The notes under the pieces: model-generated
What the model was told of the DNA's origin: nothing
What the model saw: only the letters and a program-made list of their open reading frames with translations
Database searches by the model: none
Shown here: in pieces, positions 47,573-59,146 of the stretch
How the letters are laid out: the number at the start of each line of letters is the position of its first letter
How positions within the stretch are numbered: the first letter of the stretch is position 1
Assembly: GCF_001949145.1 (NCBI RefSeq)
Contig: NW_019091516.1
Span: 417,196-481,195 of the forward strand
DNA length: 64,000 nucleotides
Direction of reading: 5' to 3'
DNA from: Acanthaster planci
Lineage: Eukaryota > Echinodermata > Asteroidea > Valvatida > Acanthasteridae
Made by a program: the position numbers and the translations under genes

Positions 47573-50500
47573 CCCCAGCCGCATCTCTTAATCGCCTTTG
47601 GACAATAACTGTGCAGGAACTGACTTACGTTGGAGTGAGGAGTTTATTTGCATACCGTTGAGAGATGAAATGTCCATCAAGACAATCTTGCTTTCGTTTG
47701 AGAGGTTTAACTAATACCCCACTATGACGTTGCTCTGTTCATAGCATTTAATAGTGGTCTGCAGTAGAGGAAACCAGGTACCTTATTTAAGTAAATCACA
47801 GGGACCTACATGTAGTTAACCTAAAAGAAATCCCATCCCAAACTTCAGCGAAAAAAAAGGATATTGTTCAAATGCTGTGCCAGTTCTGTCTTACTCAAAA
47901 CTTTCATCACAACATTTGGACATACATGTACATGCAGTGTTTCATCGCCCATGATGCCTCATCAGATTTTTATTTTAAAATTTCCCGTTTTTAAAATTGA
48001 GTAGGAGGACCCAGGCCTATGTTTATCAACCAGTTCCTGACTTCAGCAGTTGGGTAGTGGGGCTCCCAGTTCTGTTGTTCAGCCTAACTTCTTCTCAACC
48101 ACTTCACACTGCAATGGTTTTCTGCAGCAGGAAAGCAGGCAACTTTTTCATACAGTCTTGCAATTTCTGCTCATCTTAGTGGGTGACGAGCATGCAGACC
48201 CTCACCCTTGAGTGGTTTCCGTTTATGTTGTACTCAAACAGAAAATCCGACTTGTCTCTGGAGGGTGACTGTGTGTTACATGTATACACTGATGTGGCTG
48301 TTTACTAGATGTGGTCGTCGTCTTAGCACATTGGTCTACACCCATGCCTTGGAGGCTAGAAAAGATGAACTTTCACAGACTGTCCGTGAATATAGGAATG
48401 TGGGAAACTATATTCCCTGCCATGAATCATTTGTGCATAGAAATAAGGACATGTGAACGTTACAAGTTACTCCGTTTCATATACTTGAGTACATGATGTA
48501 CCCTGGCATAAAATCTGAGACCATCAGCGTCAGTAATGCATATATTTGTACACACATAAGCAAACTCTTTGTGTAGATCTGCACATCACAATATCTTTCA
48601 AAGATGACTAGAAATGGGTAGATAAATGTAGGCTTCCATGTAAACAACTTGAGCATGGCATCATTCCATAATAAACTACTGGTAGCTCTGGGCATGGTTC
48701 TACTTTAAGCCAAAAGTCTGAAATTTTAAAATGGCACAATACCATAACTGAGTATGACACCAAGATTACTGACTCATAATCGTTTGTTTGACATTTGTTC
48801 ACCCATTCTTTTTATCTGTTGGCTTTTATACCCAGTGGTGCTACAGCTATATGGCCTGATCAGTTTCAGAGAAATTAGTATCGTAGTGTGATGTGAATGG
48901 AATGCCTAATGTCTGGTTAATCATCTCCCGCTGCCGCTCATTGTGAGAAATGGGAGAGTTGAGACGTTTAAAAAAAGTCAGTTTTCAGAATAATTCACAT
49001 TTCTTTCAAATACACCCTGTAGAAATTTTAAACGAATTTCTAAGATTCTTGGCATTTATTGAAAACCACAGAACTGAAGGTACCCACCCGTTTTTTATTT
49101 TTTTCCACATCAGTAAGCTTCATGAGACATAAAGTGCATTCGCGAAGAAATGAAGTCCATCCCTCGTTGCTTTAGCACGTGTGTACTTTTTCTTCAGTGA
49201 TACACTTACGAGGGAGGTCATATACGCTCAGGTTTATATATTGGCAGTACAAAGCAATTTCCACCGGTCTAACCAGTGCTGAAATCACACACTGAGAAAC
49301 TAAAAGTTAACCACAGGGAAGGTGAAAAATCCAACTTTGTAGTTTAGGGGTGAACAGATGCGGTGAAATGAAATATTTCAGGGGTTATTGAAAGATGATT
49401 GTTACCCTAACAGTCTAAAATCCTTTGATTTCAATATGATTTTACTTGCACCCTTGGGGGTTAGGTTTAATAGTCTTGCTTGACGAGTATTGGTCTATAA
49501 GACAAGTGAGGAAAACCTGAAGGGCGGATTTAGCTATCAGAGCTTTTCTGTTGATAAGATCAAACATTTTGATGCATGCTCGTTGCGTTGAAAAACTTGT
49601 GGAATACCAGTACATATACATGTCAGGTTGCAAGATCCTGTTATTATTTAAGCCTACTAAGTGACTAATAAAAATAAATGCAAGATTTACTGATGCGGCT
49701 CTAAAATTCCCTTTGTGGCGGGGTTGAACAAAGACGTTATATGGAATTTAGATTTTAGTGAGCAGCGAATAACGTCTGATTGAAAGATGTTCGGAAAAAT
49801 ATGGGGGAGTCCTTAAAAAATGAAAGTTGGGAAACTAGTGGACGTTCGATTAAAGAATAGCTTGCATAAATTACAACAATCTCACAAAAAATCTCTGTAA
49901 CAAGATTCTTTTTAATCTGGCGGGGACCTTCCAGTGAGTAAGAAACAGAAACGTGATGCAACACTGTCACAGTTGCATGCAAATAATGTACGGTCTTCTT
50001 GTAGTGTGTAAATCTTTCTTTTCACCCCTTCAAAAGCTCAGAACGAGAGAGACCGGATTAAGCCCTGGCGGTAATCTCTTGCCTTCAGCAGGGTAAAGGC
50101 AGACCAGTATGACCCTAGAAGTCAAACTTCAATCCCGTGACGGACGGCAAAGATTAAATCCGGTCTCCAGATGACGTTGTTAAGTACAAATTTACAATTG
50201 ATGTTAGATTCTTGGGTGCCTTTACGCTTAATCATGCACGCCTAATTCTCCATCATTGTTCCCTTGAATTCGTCTTGCTTTAAACTTACGAGAATTAGAA
50301 ACTGTTAAATTCTTAGAGCCGCTGTTCGGAACTGCACTTGTAAAATCCACTTGAAAGAAACGCCCCAAACACTTCACGGCATACCTTTGGTTGGCTGAGC
50401 TCTCTTGAAAACACTCATCTTAAAAAAGGGAACTGCTGGTAGGGGAGCAGCTTGGACGGAAGGTCGGTCCGTCTTTTGGATTGTAGCTCAAGGAGGCAGG

Positions 50501-52459
50501 ATTAGACAAAACTTCACCTAACTTCTTCTTACCCCCGTCGTTTCCATATACTTGACGAAATCGATACAAGCCGCATTTTGTGGAAAGGATGGTCTTATTT
50601 GCACAATCTGCTTTGTTTACTCGGTTGCAGATTGTTTCACTGTTTTAGAATGTATGAATGAACATTGCCCTACATCCTATCTGGAGCCTCATTGTCCATG
50701 GTGCGAGAAAATTGGTGCTGTTGCTACCGTGCAGAGATTATGATAAACCCTATTATGGATATGAAGAGAGCAACCTGTGACCTTGCAGAAAAAGGAAAAG
50801 TGCAAACCAGCATTCCCAGCTTTCAACCATGATCCACATGGCACCGCTTACATATATATAAATGTAAAAAGCGTTTGGTATCTTCAGCCTTTTGCACGCA
50901 CCGAGCGAAAATGCACAATAAATTTCACCAGTGGATGTGGTGTTGAAACGTGTGATAATGAAACCTGCCGTGGCCATTAAGCAAGATCGACAAGATGTCT
51001 TTGCGAATAATTATCTGGAGTTCCATTATGAAAACTAAAAGTAAACAAATACACCTCGAGATTAAATTACACGACTGGTATTTAACTCCCAGCTGGCAAT
51101 GTAAACATACAATTCAAATGCTGTAACTAATGATGGCACGGTTGCTATGTCCAGTGTTTGTCAACACAACAGGACAGACACGATGCCCTTTAAAAATACA
51201 ACCTGCCTGCCTCTGAATACTAGCAGGATTAATGATGTTTGGAGAAGCCGTGTGCGCGTGATAGATGAAAAGATACATTTCATTTCTACGGTTTCTCGGC
51301 GATGTGTTATTTTCGAGCAAGTCGTGCTCCGTCAATCCATTACCGGTACAATATAGTTCTAAGGAGTTTTGCGTCTTCGATAAACTTATATGAAAGGAAA
51401 TTATTTAGACTGGAACAAACTTGATCTTTTACAAATGAACTACTGACAAAACTCTACGGTTTGGCGATAAAATGCACTCTATTTTGGAGGCCAGCTTCCT
51501 TTCAAATTGAATCATTGAAATCGACTCCCTGTAGCGGTGCACCGTTATCTCCAGCCGTCCAACCAAAATAGACGGAGGTTCCCCGGGGGCTTTGGAGGTT
51601 GAAAACCTACATATGCTCCTTATCTGCCATTCATGCCCAGAGCATCATCTTCTTGGTAACCTCTCGCCCCAATGAGGATTGACAAAGGTTCGGAACGGTG
51701 CCTTTTATCGGGGAGGCTCTACCTGTTGTGTACCTGCCGGTGGTGGCCCATTGTGGTCCTACTCTTGGAAAAGATCGTCCGCAAATCCCTGTGGGTCAAA
51801 CACTCGTCCCAATTTGCGCATCTCTTCAAAGGATCTAGAGTCTTTGTCTCTGCCACCATGCTAAGAGACAAGATCTGTTTGCTGGTGAAGTTGTTTAAGG
51901 AGATGATCCTCATCTGAGGGCCGTGGATTAAATCATATCTTGCCGATGCTCATATCACTGGAAGACATCTGCAGATATGGAAGTGGCTGAAGTTGGACAG
52001 ACCAAATGACTTCTTACTTCTCAGCAATGCAGCACAGCAAAAGACCGAACTCCAACAACGAAGCGCCTTTGAAACTTGTCATGGCAACAGACGGAACAGT
52101 CGTTAATTAAAGTGTTTGGACTAGTGATTTTGACCTAAGCACATGAGCGACCTCAAGTAAACTAGCTGTGATGTCTCCGCAAGACATCTTCAAAGCCGTG
52201 GACCAGAACTGTATCCTCTAGCGGAATGTAACAGTGAAAACTGCTGGTGTTTACTCTTGGAGCCCTTACGTCAAGAGAATGGTGAAAAGCGGGACTTGAT
52301 GTCGATAATGTTTACCCGGTCGAACATCTTAATGTCGATCATCTAGAAGTATATTGTACCGTTTGATACTATTTGAAGTCTTTCCAAATCAATTTCTTTT
52401 GGAATACATCCAAATAATGCACTTTAGCAACTGACATTAGTACACGGTAATCGTTGATC
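47573..52459. other. Intergenic region between MRPL14 and paralog A
   Basis: MRPL14 3' UTR at the left; AATAAA at 48670-48675 is over 1 kb from the stop and may not be its signal. It may contain 5' UTR exons of paralog A, but no coding sequence is recognised. One short inverted repeat at 50050-50167. Confidence 0.5.
50050..50167. repeat. Short inverted repeat, about 118 bp
   Basis: GAGAGACCGGATTAAG at the left pairs with GATTAAATCCGGTCTC at the right, with an inner partial match (TAATCTCTTGCC / GGCAAAGATTA). It is the only clear structure in 47.6-52.4 kb. Confidence 0.6.
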
Positions 52460-53917
52460 ATGAGTGCAGCAACAAAGATTGTGAACAAACGGCGGAGCAT
52501 TACTCTTGCTGAAGTGGACCTAGTCAACTCTAACGCTTTCAAACAGACACAGCAGAGCCTTGATAAGCAAAATCTGCGCTTGGACAAGTGCCACGCAGAC
52601 AGCATGTTGCTTCATAACCGAGAGTACGCAGAGCTCAAGCGGTTCCTGTACAGTATCCGTGCCGTCAACTCTGACGGTGGACCCGGTGCGTCTTTGGACG
52701 ACGGTTTCGTCGCGGGCACGGGGAAGAGTTTGGTACGTGCCGTCACTGCACCCAGTAAAGACAGCCTTGCCCTGGTTCCCGACGATGGGTCCAACAAGCA
52801 ACCGACCAGACCGAATACGGTAGCCGAGCCACCCAGCAATCACCGAAAAAACAGGCAGAGGTCTGTGAGTGATAGTGCTTTGCCAGTCAATGGTGACTCA
52901 GGTAAACATGGGGCTGTCAGCGAGCCGACCTCACCACGGAAGGGGAGCCTAAACGGTGGCGATCATCGCTTACCGCGCCTGATGCTCCCGTCCTCATCGC
53001 CCATCCCGGAGGACCAGCCAACATGGAAGCAGTCGAGACGGACGTCAGAGACTTCGCACGATGCAAGTGCTCCTCGTCCACCGCAGACTAAAGAAAAACC
53101 TAAGTCTCACACCATAACATTGGAATTCAACATGAAGAGTGACAGCGGCGGGCGGAGACTGTCCCGATCAACATCCTTCGAAAGTCAGCTAAGCGTGCCT
53201 ATCCGGAGGCATTCCAGAAGCCCCATTCTAGAAGTGAACAATAACGTTGATCAGCAGAAACATCTCTCATCATCTCTGCCTCTGCCTTCAAATGGAAGCA
53301 ACGGTGTGTCCTACACGGTTCCCTCTCTGAGCCATCTGCACCCCAAGGGAATCAACCATGACCCGTCTGGCTCCTCGTCCAGCCGTTCGTCTTCCCCGGC
53401 CCCTAAAACGGGCTTACTGACCCGGAGGCATTCTGTGGCCCACCCTATCTCGTCCACCTCCATTCGCAAGAGCGTGGAGATCTCGGAGGGCTTCGCCATG
53501 GACACCAAGGCTTACGATCCCAGCGTCCACGCTGACGCTACCGGCCGGCGGTACTCCGCGTCGGAGGACGGCAGCTCCACCGGCCCAATCGCTGGGCGCT
53601 CCCTGCTGCCGCTCAAATCCACCGCGGGGCCCAGGGTGTCCCACGCCAAATCCATGGAGGTGATGGTGGCGTCTCAGAAGCAGATCTTGCAGAGGAGAAA
53701 GACGCTGTCGCAGTTGAACACACGGCTCCTGACTGCAGGAGAGTGCATCGAGATACAGAACAAACGACGAGACAGGATTCATGGCAGCCAAGGGGAGGAC
53801 GTAATGAAGGGTGGTGTGTTTACCAAAGATCCGTTCTTTGTTAACCGTCCTGGTAATAATCCGACAAGGAAAAACAGTACCTCTAGTAAAAAGGAGACAC
53901 CTTCAGTTAAAGACTGA
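52460..53917 (+). CDS. Paralog A: uncharacterised Ser/Arg-rich protein with N-terminal amphipathic helix (485 aa)
   Basis: Single uninterrupted ORF. The ATG at 52460 is preceded in frame by TAA at 52448, so the start is bounded; the stop is TGA 53915-53917. Residues about 20-70 form an amphipathic helix (QQSLDKQNLRLDKCHADSML, then EYAELKRFLYSI) equivalent to the helices in the two downstream genes. Residues 75-390 are disordered and rich in Ser, Pro, Arg and Gly (SSSSRSSSPAP). Basic phospho-motif-like sites are RRTS (193-196), RRLS (232-235), RRHS (249-252 and 322-325), RRYS (363-366) and RRKT (412-415). A second helical segment, about 400-440, holds QKQILQRRKTLSQLNTRLL. There is no signal peptide or membrane segment. 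The helix faintly resembles CCDC190. Function unknown; likely cytosolic. Confidence 0.8.
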   Translation: MSAATKIVNKRRSITLAEVDLVNSNAFKQTQQSLDKQNLRLDKCHADSMLLHNREYAELKRFLYSIRAVNSDGGPGASLDDGFVAGTGKSLVRAVTAPSKDSLALVPDDGSNKQPTRPNTVAEPPSNHRKNRQRSVSDSALPVNGDSGKHGAVSEPTSPRKGSLNGGDHRLPRLMLPSSSPIPEDQPTWKQSRRTSETSHDASAPRPPQTKEKPKSHTITLEFNMKSDSGGRRLSRSTSFESQLSVPIRRHSRSPILEVNNNVDQQKHLSSSLPLPSNGSNGVSYTVPSLSHLHPKGINHDPSGSSSSRSSSPAPKTGLLTRRHSVAHPISSTSIRKSVEISEGFAMDTKAYDPSVHADATGRRYSASEDGSSTGPIAGRSLLPLKSTAGPRVSHAKSMEVMVASQKQILQRRKTLSQLNTRLLTAGECIEIQNKRRDRIHGSQGEDVMKGGVFTKDPFFVNRPGNNPTRKNSTSSKKETPSVKD

Positions 53918-56900
53918 TACTGTTATATCTTTCAGAAAAAAAATCCTGAGTCAAGTTTGAATCTCCGTTTTCGTGATAAAAACTCTAATTTCTAATCTTT
54001 ATTTGGGCTTTGATCACAAAAGACTTTGCACTTTCATTGCTCAGGATAACTTTTTTTAAATTCAATGTACAAGTTGGAAAAAAAAGTTTCATCCTAAATT
54101 GGCTCTTGGCAGGTTCAGTTCACATCTATAGCCTGCCTGATGTGGGTGCAGTGGGACTTATCTTTATAATTAATAAACAAATTCGCAGTGCCCTTGAATT
54201 TAGTCGCGTTCCCGAGTCTGTCACAAAAACCGTAAAGGTTTTGCAACAACCGCCAGTAATCTAAACGTGTTCCTCTATCGTATGCTTTTCTATGTAATAT
54301 AAATAATGCACTTATCACTTAGAGCTCAGTTGCTATTTTTTTTATCGCCTTTGTATATATGACACAAATTGCAAAATTCTGTACCCGTTGTTAAGTTTGT
54401 TGTAATTCTTTTATATGTTTTTTTTTATATTCTGGGATAATCATGAACATTTTCGAATCGATAATTCAATAGATCGGCAAATCTGGGGTCTCAGATCTCA
54501 AAAGTATCACTGAAAATGTATATGTCAAGCAGTCGTTCTTGCAAGTGTTAAATCCTCCGACATGAAGAAATTGAAGGCTTAAACAATATTCTCATTTTTG
54601 GTTTTCTCCCCTTTTTCTCTTTCAATACGGTTACATTTTCTGCCACTTGCGTCACGATTCTGACAATAAAAAGTGTTTGCTGTGAATTCAGGTTTTTAAT
54701 TTCAAAAACAAGTAGTCATTTCTAAGACTTGCTGTATATTTCGTACATCACGTATCTACAAAGTGTTACGATGAATAAGTTCTTGGATTAAAAAGTATCT
54801 CTCAATTTCACCGCATGTTGATCAGTGAGGAAACAGGCCAAAGCCTTGCAAGGCTCTTTTGTTGAAATTTGCATATAACCGATAACAGATTTGAAGGCTA
54901 ACATGGATTATGACGTACACTCACCCATAAATGATACTCAGGAAACTAAATCCAGCTAGTGGTCTGGAACGGGGCGTTATTAGTCAAACCATGTCCACGC
55001 CGTTTGTCAGCCTACAGGAAGCCTCCATCTGCACGCGCGAGGCTTACAGGCAAAATGTTCAAGTCGCATTGAGGGAACTTCGTGTTATTAACTTTGTATC
55101 AATTTTATTTCTGAAGTGATCGTACATAGTGGGCTCTGGAACCAACACCTAGGGAAGACAATGCAGAAAACATGCATATATGGAAATATTTTAATATCTT
55201 ATTAGTACCCCCTTAGTTTTACAAATGGAGGCATTTTCATTTAGCAGCAGTATTTGCAGCTTGACAGCAGCTCCATTTTTTTAAGTACCAGGCGAATTAT
55301 ATTTTTTTTCCTTTGTACTGACAGCGAATCCCAGTTTGGCAATCTCTGGTTGGCAAGAACTACGAGACTGATTAAACGTCTATACAATGGGGGCCTTTAA
55401 AAAAAATTGTCAATACATTGTCCCGAAAGAACCATACCTTGCCAGAGAATCAGTAACATACAGTACCGGTTGAATTTGACACAAGCAAAGTTGGCTTTGC
55501 AGGCCAGTAAATAAGTTGCCTTACAAAAGGGTGATAAATAGCCCCAATTTAAAAAATCAGGTGTTTAAGGAGTTCAAGACACATAAAACAAATTGAAGCT
55601 CGTTTCCTCATTCTTCACTATCGTTTCAATTTTCAGTGGCTTAATCGATGACTTGAGAATTTTGCAACAAAACGCTCTCCTAGAAGAAACTTTTTTGATA
55701 GCATGCAAATCGTGATTTGGTCCGCGCAGGCAAATTAGGGTCTGTAATTTACTGGCCTGCAACAAGCCAGATCTGTATACAGAGAGAGTAGTGCTGACGT
55801 CACACTTATGGATCCAAACTGGCTGTTGTGTGCAGTACAGCGTGCTTCTATTGTGTGTTAATTGTCCGTATGCACTGATAAATCCACCATTTTGGTTCCA
55901 ACAATTGAGAGACTCATGTCGCAGCTCTGCGACAACCTTTTCACTTGCAGCCTCTGTTGATGACCCATTACACAATACCGACAGGTGCTTTGTCTCAGTG
56001 TCATCGCGGTATTGCGAGCGTGTATGTGTTTGCTTAAAGGCAAACATTTCAGGGGATTGTTTGAGTATCATTAACACACTAATACCAAAGTCCACGGATC
56101 GAGTTATCCTGACCAGCGATTAACGATAACTTATCAACATAGATCGGTTTGCTACTTCGGGCGCAGAACTAGCAATAATGGACGAATGGCACATGTAAAG
56201 ATAAAGCAATGGTGCTATTGTCATGGAGTTATAGAAAGATTTGTTTTCAAGCCCTTTCACAAGTCAAGCTACAAGTCCTTTCATAAGACCATCAGTCGTA
56301 AGGTCTCACATATCAGCCACAAATATAACATGGAGAAAAATGGCAAAGAAAAACTTTGGCCAAAGATCAGTTGAGATATGTATTGACTTGCGACGGATTG
56401 AGTCGTAATGGACTTGCGTAACTCATCAAAATGACCTGATAGTCGAACGACTGATCGTCACTTTATTATCCACGGTATTGTCTGATGGGTAGTTGTCTCG
56501 TTTTTAATTAATTAAAAGCCCTCGGAGGCGCAACGCCAAAATAAGGGGGACCTTTTCTCCACGGGGAAAAAAATCATCACCATATCAGTTCCCGGAGTTC
56601 CCGGTCATGCCTGAACCTGTACGGCAGTTTTATGGTAGCCAATACATCTCTCAGGCCCCCTCTTTGACTACATTTCATTATGCTGCTGTGGAAGTACATT
56701 TGTAGCCACGCCCCCAAAATAACTCTGAGCTGCGAGGTGGATGTTTGTACTACCGGGTCATTTTTTATGGGCGTCTTGGCGTTACTAATCTTTCAACATT
56801 CCTTACTCTGCAGTGGGTTGGGGTCTGGCCAATGGGAGTCTATACAGGCTTGTGGTGTATGCCTGGGGTGAAGATTACAAGGAATCTTTGCGAAGTTGGT

Positions 56901-57757
56901 CAATTGGGAAAACGTAATGACCATATTTGGTAATATGTGGAGACTTTCATCACCGCCCCGTTGACAACAGGGTCAAAGGTCTACGTGTAAAGGGTTTCCC
57001 ACAACCTCGCTTTCATAATTCGAGGTTGTTGATATGCAACGTTGGTATCGAACCGTAGCCCACATGAACGATTGAATCCCATGCACAGTGTAGGGTCTTT
57101 ACACCAGCAAGACCTAGACGAGAATGCAAAGCAGAATGTAAATTGTTTCTTTTCTTCGACCTCTTGCTAGCCATTCAGCGTCGTTTTCAAACACTCAGTT
57201 TGTGGCAACAGTTTTGAAAGGGGTTGTTGATGGATTATCTCCTCTGTGTACACTTTAAAAGACAAACATGAGCTGAGATTAATCTATGTAGCCAGTGAGG
57301 TAATTGCGGTCCCCCCAAAGAAAAACATTAAACACCGTGTCGTATTTGTTGATCGTGCAAGCAGCGAAGATAAGACAAAATCGCTGTTTGACTTTTCAAG
57401 CGGAATAATACTCGGGTGGGTGGCAATCTTAAGAGTGGGTACGTTGCTACACATTTGGAGTGGAAACCTAACGTAAACTTTTTCGGTGTCGTCGACCATG
57501 TTTCAGGATGAACCGTCCCATTTTGGTTCACGTACTGCACGGTAACGGACAGGCTGGACACTTTGGAAGTAGTTCTCAATATACTGAAGATTAGAACGGC
57601 TAGACTGCGAGAGCAGGACTCCGAACAGCAGATGACAATAACACGGTTTAACGTGAGTCTCAGCGCAATAACTTTTGCTGAGATTCAGCAGCTTCATCAC
57701 AAACTTTAAAAGACATTCATTCCATTTGGGTTGATAATGGAATGGTGACACAAACCA
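53918..57757. other. Intergenic region A-B
   Basis: Contains the 3' UTR of paralog A, then AT-rich sequence. A 174-codon minus ORF (55574-56095) overlaps a 110-codon plus ORF (55791-56123). Neither has recognisable motifs. Confidence 0.5.
54172..54177 (+). other. Polyadenylation signal AATAAA (paralog A)
   Basis: AATAAA 255 nt after the stop of paralog A. A second AATAAA at 54665-54670 could be an alternative site. Confidence 0.45.
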
Positions 57758-59146
57758 ATGATGGAGTTCATCTGCGGATTTGCCGACTATGACATGGCAG
57801 TGCAGTCCAAGCGAGTCCTGATGTCCAACATGCTGGAACACCGCAGATACCTGGCGACCTGCCAGCGGCTGGACCGGGCCAACGTCCGGCAGCTCCGGGC
57901 CTACGACTCGGAAATGTCCGATCTCAGGAAGGAGCTGCACCGCTTCACCCAGGCCAAGAGGAGCATGCGACCTCCGGACGACAAAACTGGGAGGCCAGCC
58001 ACGGTCCCATCACACGAGAGGATTCGAGAGTCTCGTCCGGCGAGATCACCTCGGTCTCCAAGACACAAGGGCAAGATGGTGAAGATCAGCACTGAACTGG
58101 AACGGGGGAAATCTGCAGCCGCTTTTACCGCAAAAACGAGGGATGAATCGGTCCAGAAGCTCGTTGACCCATCACTGTCGGTAACAGAGCCCTCTAAATT
58201 GAAGGGTTTAAATGAGCGTTTCAATCAATTCCGGAGCAACCATATGGAGTTTAACGTCGGAGGTGAAGGAAGTCCGATTTCCTCTGGGCCTTGGCAGAGA
58301 GCAGAACGAAAAATAGATACGAAAAAGGACGTCCTACAAATATTCTACAACCGTTCATCTGGGATGAATGCAAACAAAAAAGAAGAGGCCCTGAAGCGTC
58401 AGACGACAGAATCAGGACTCCGGACGCCTACCGAGGATAATATCATATCGGTTGTCGCAGATTCCAATAAGGCATTGATTCTTCCTCCTACTCCGCCAGA
58501 CATCGAGCTACCGTCCTACATCAAACCCTCCCGTCTCGGAAAGATTGAGGAAACTGACGAGCTTGTTGAGACAGGCACCACTCCCCGTTTGTCGCTGTCC
58601 CAGCAAGGGCAATCTGGAACCGGTGATTTCAGTCAATCCGTCAGACTTCTGCGGGGCTTAGAATGGCTCAGCAACAAGATGAGACAGACTGCTCTCGGAA
58701 CCGGAGTTGGTGACGAAATTACAATGTCATCTCCCGAGTCTTCAAAGGCAGGTGAAGTAATGGTGCCGACTGTTGAACCCTCGCAAACCAGCGATCACCT
58801 TCTTCCACCGATCGAACCTAGTAATTCATCAACAAGCTGCGTGGGGAAAAGATCACATCTTGGAACTTTGGATGCTGGTGACATTTTATTCTGCACAAGG
58901 CAGCAAGAAAGGTCAGCCCGTGCGAACCGTTACCGTGTGAACACAGCTGCACTGCACTACCTCGAGGAGGGGACGTTCTACGGTCCTGACCAAGGGGTTG
59001 GGTCGGGTTTGGGACCAGCTATAGCAACCAAAGCTCGCAGAACGAACGCCTTCGGACAGGGTAGACATACAACGGTGCGAATTGAGAAAAGACGGGTTCT
59101 TCGAGGGGAAAGCAACTTGAACAGAAAGCCACTTGTCATGAAGTGA
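57758..59146 (+). CDS. Paralog B: uncharacterised helical/disordered protein (462 aa)
   Basis: Single ORF starting at tandem ATGs (57758, 57761), with an in-frame TGA 12 nt upstream; stop TGA 59144-59146. The N-terminal helix (residues about 15-70) reads EHRRYLATCQRLDRANVRQL, then RAYDSEMSDLRKELHRFTQA and KRS. Residues 38-69 align without gaps to residues 30-61 of paralog C (about 12 of 32 identical: LDR, V, AY, E, L, EL, KR). The tail is disordered: basic PARSPRSPRHKGKM near residue 100, an acidic/Pro region PPTPPDIELPSYIKPSRLGK near 250, and a basic C-terminus (EKRRVLRGESNLNRKPLVMK). No membrane segment. AATAAA lies about 445 nt after the stop. Same family as A and C; function unknown. Confidence 0.85.
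   Translation: MMEFICGFADYDMAVQSKRVLMSNMLEHRRYLATCQRLDRANVRQLRAYDSEMSDLRKELHRFTQAKRSMRPPDDKTGRPATVPSHERIRESRPARSPRSPRHKGKMVKISTELERGKSAAAFTAKTRDESVQKLVDPSLSVTEPSKLKGLNERFNQFRSNHMEFNVGGEGSPISSGPWQRAERKIDTKKDVLQIFYNRSSGMNANKKEEALKRQTTESGLRTPTEDNIISVVADSNKALILPPTPPDIELPSYIKPSRLGKIEETDELVETGTTPRLSLSQQGQSGTGDFSQSVRLLRGLEWLSNKMRQTALGTGVGDEITMSSPESSKAGEVMVPTVEPSQTSDHLLPPIEPSNSSTSCVGKRSHLGTLDAGDILFCTRQQERSARANRYRVNTAALHYLEEGTFYGPDQGVGSGLGPAIATKARRTNAFGQGRHTTVRIEKRRVLRGESNLNRKPLVMK

Noticed and set aside
47249-47584. Minus-strand ORFs over MRPL14
   Set aside because: Antisense shadows of a GC-rich coding exon.
53414-53791. Minus-strand ORF of 125 codons inside paralog A
   Set aside because: Antisense shadow of biased GC-rich coding sequence.
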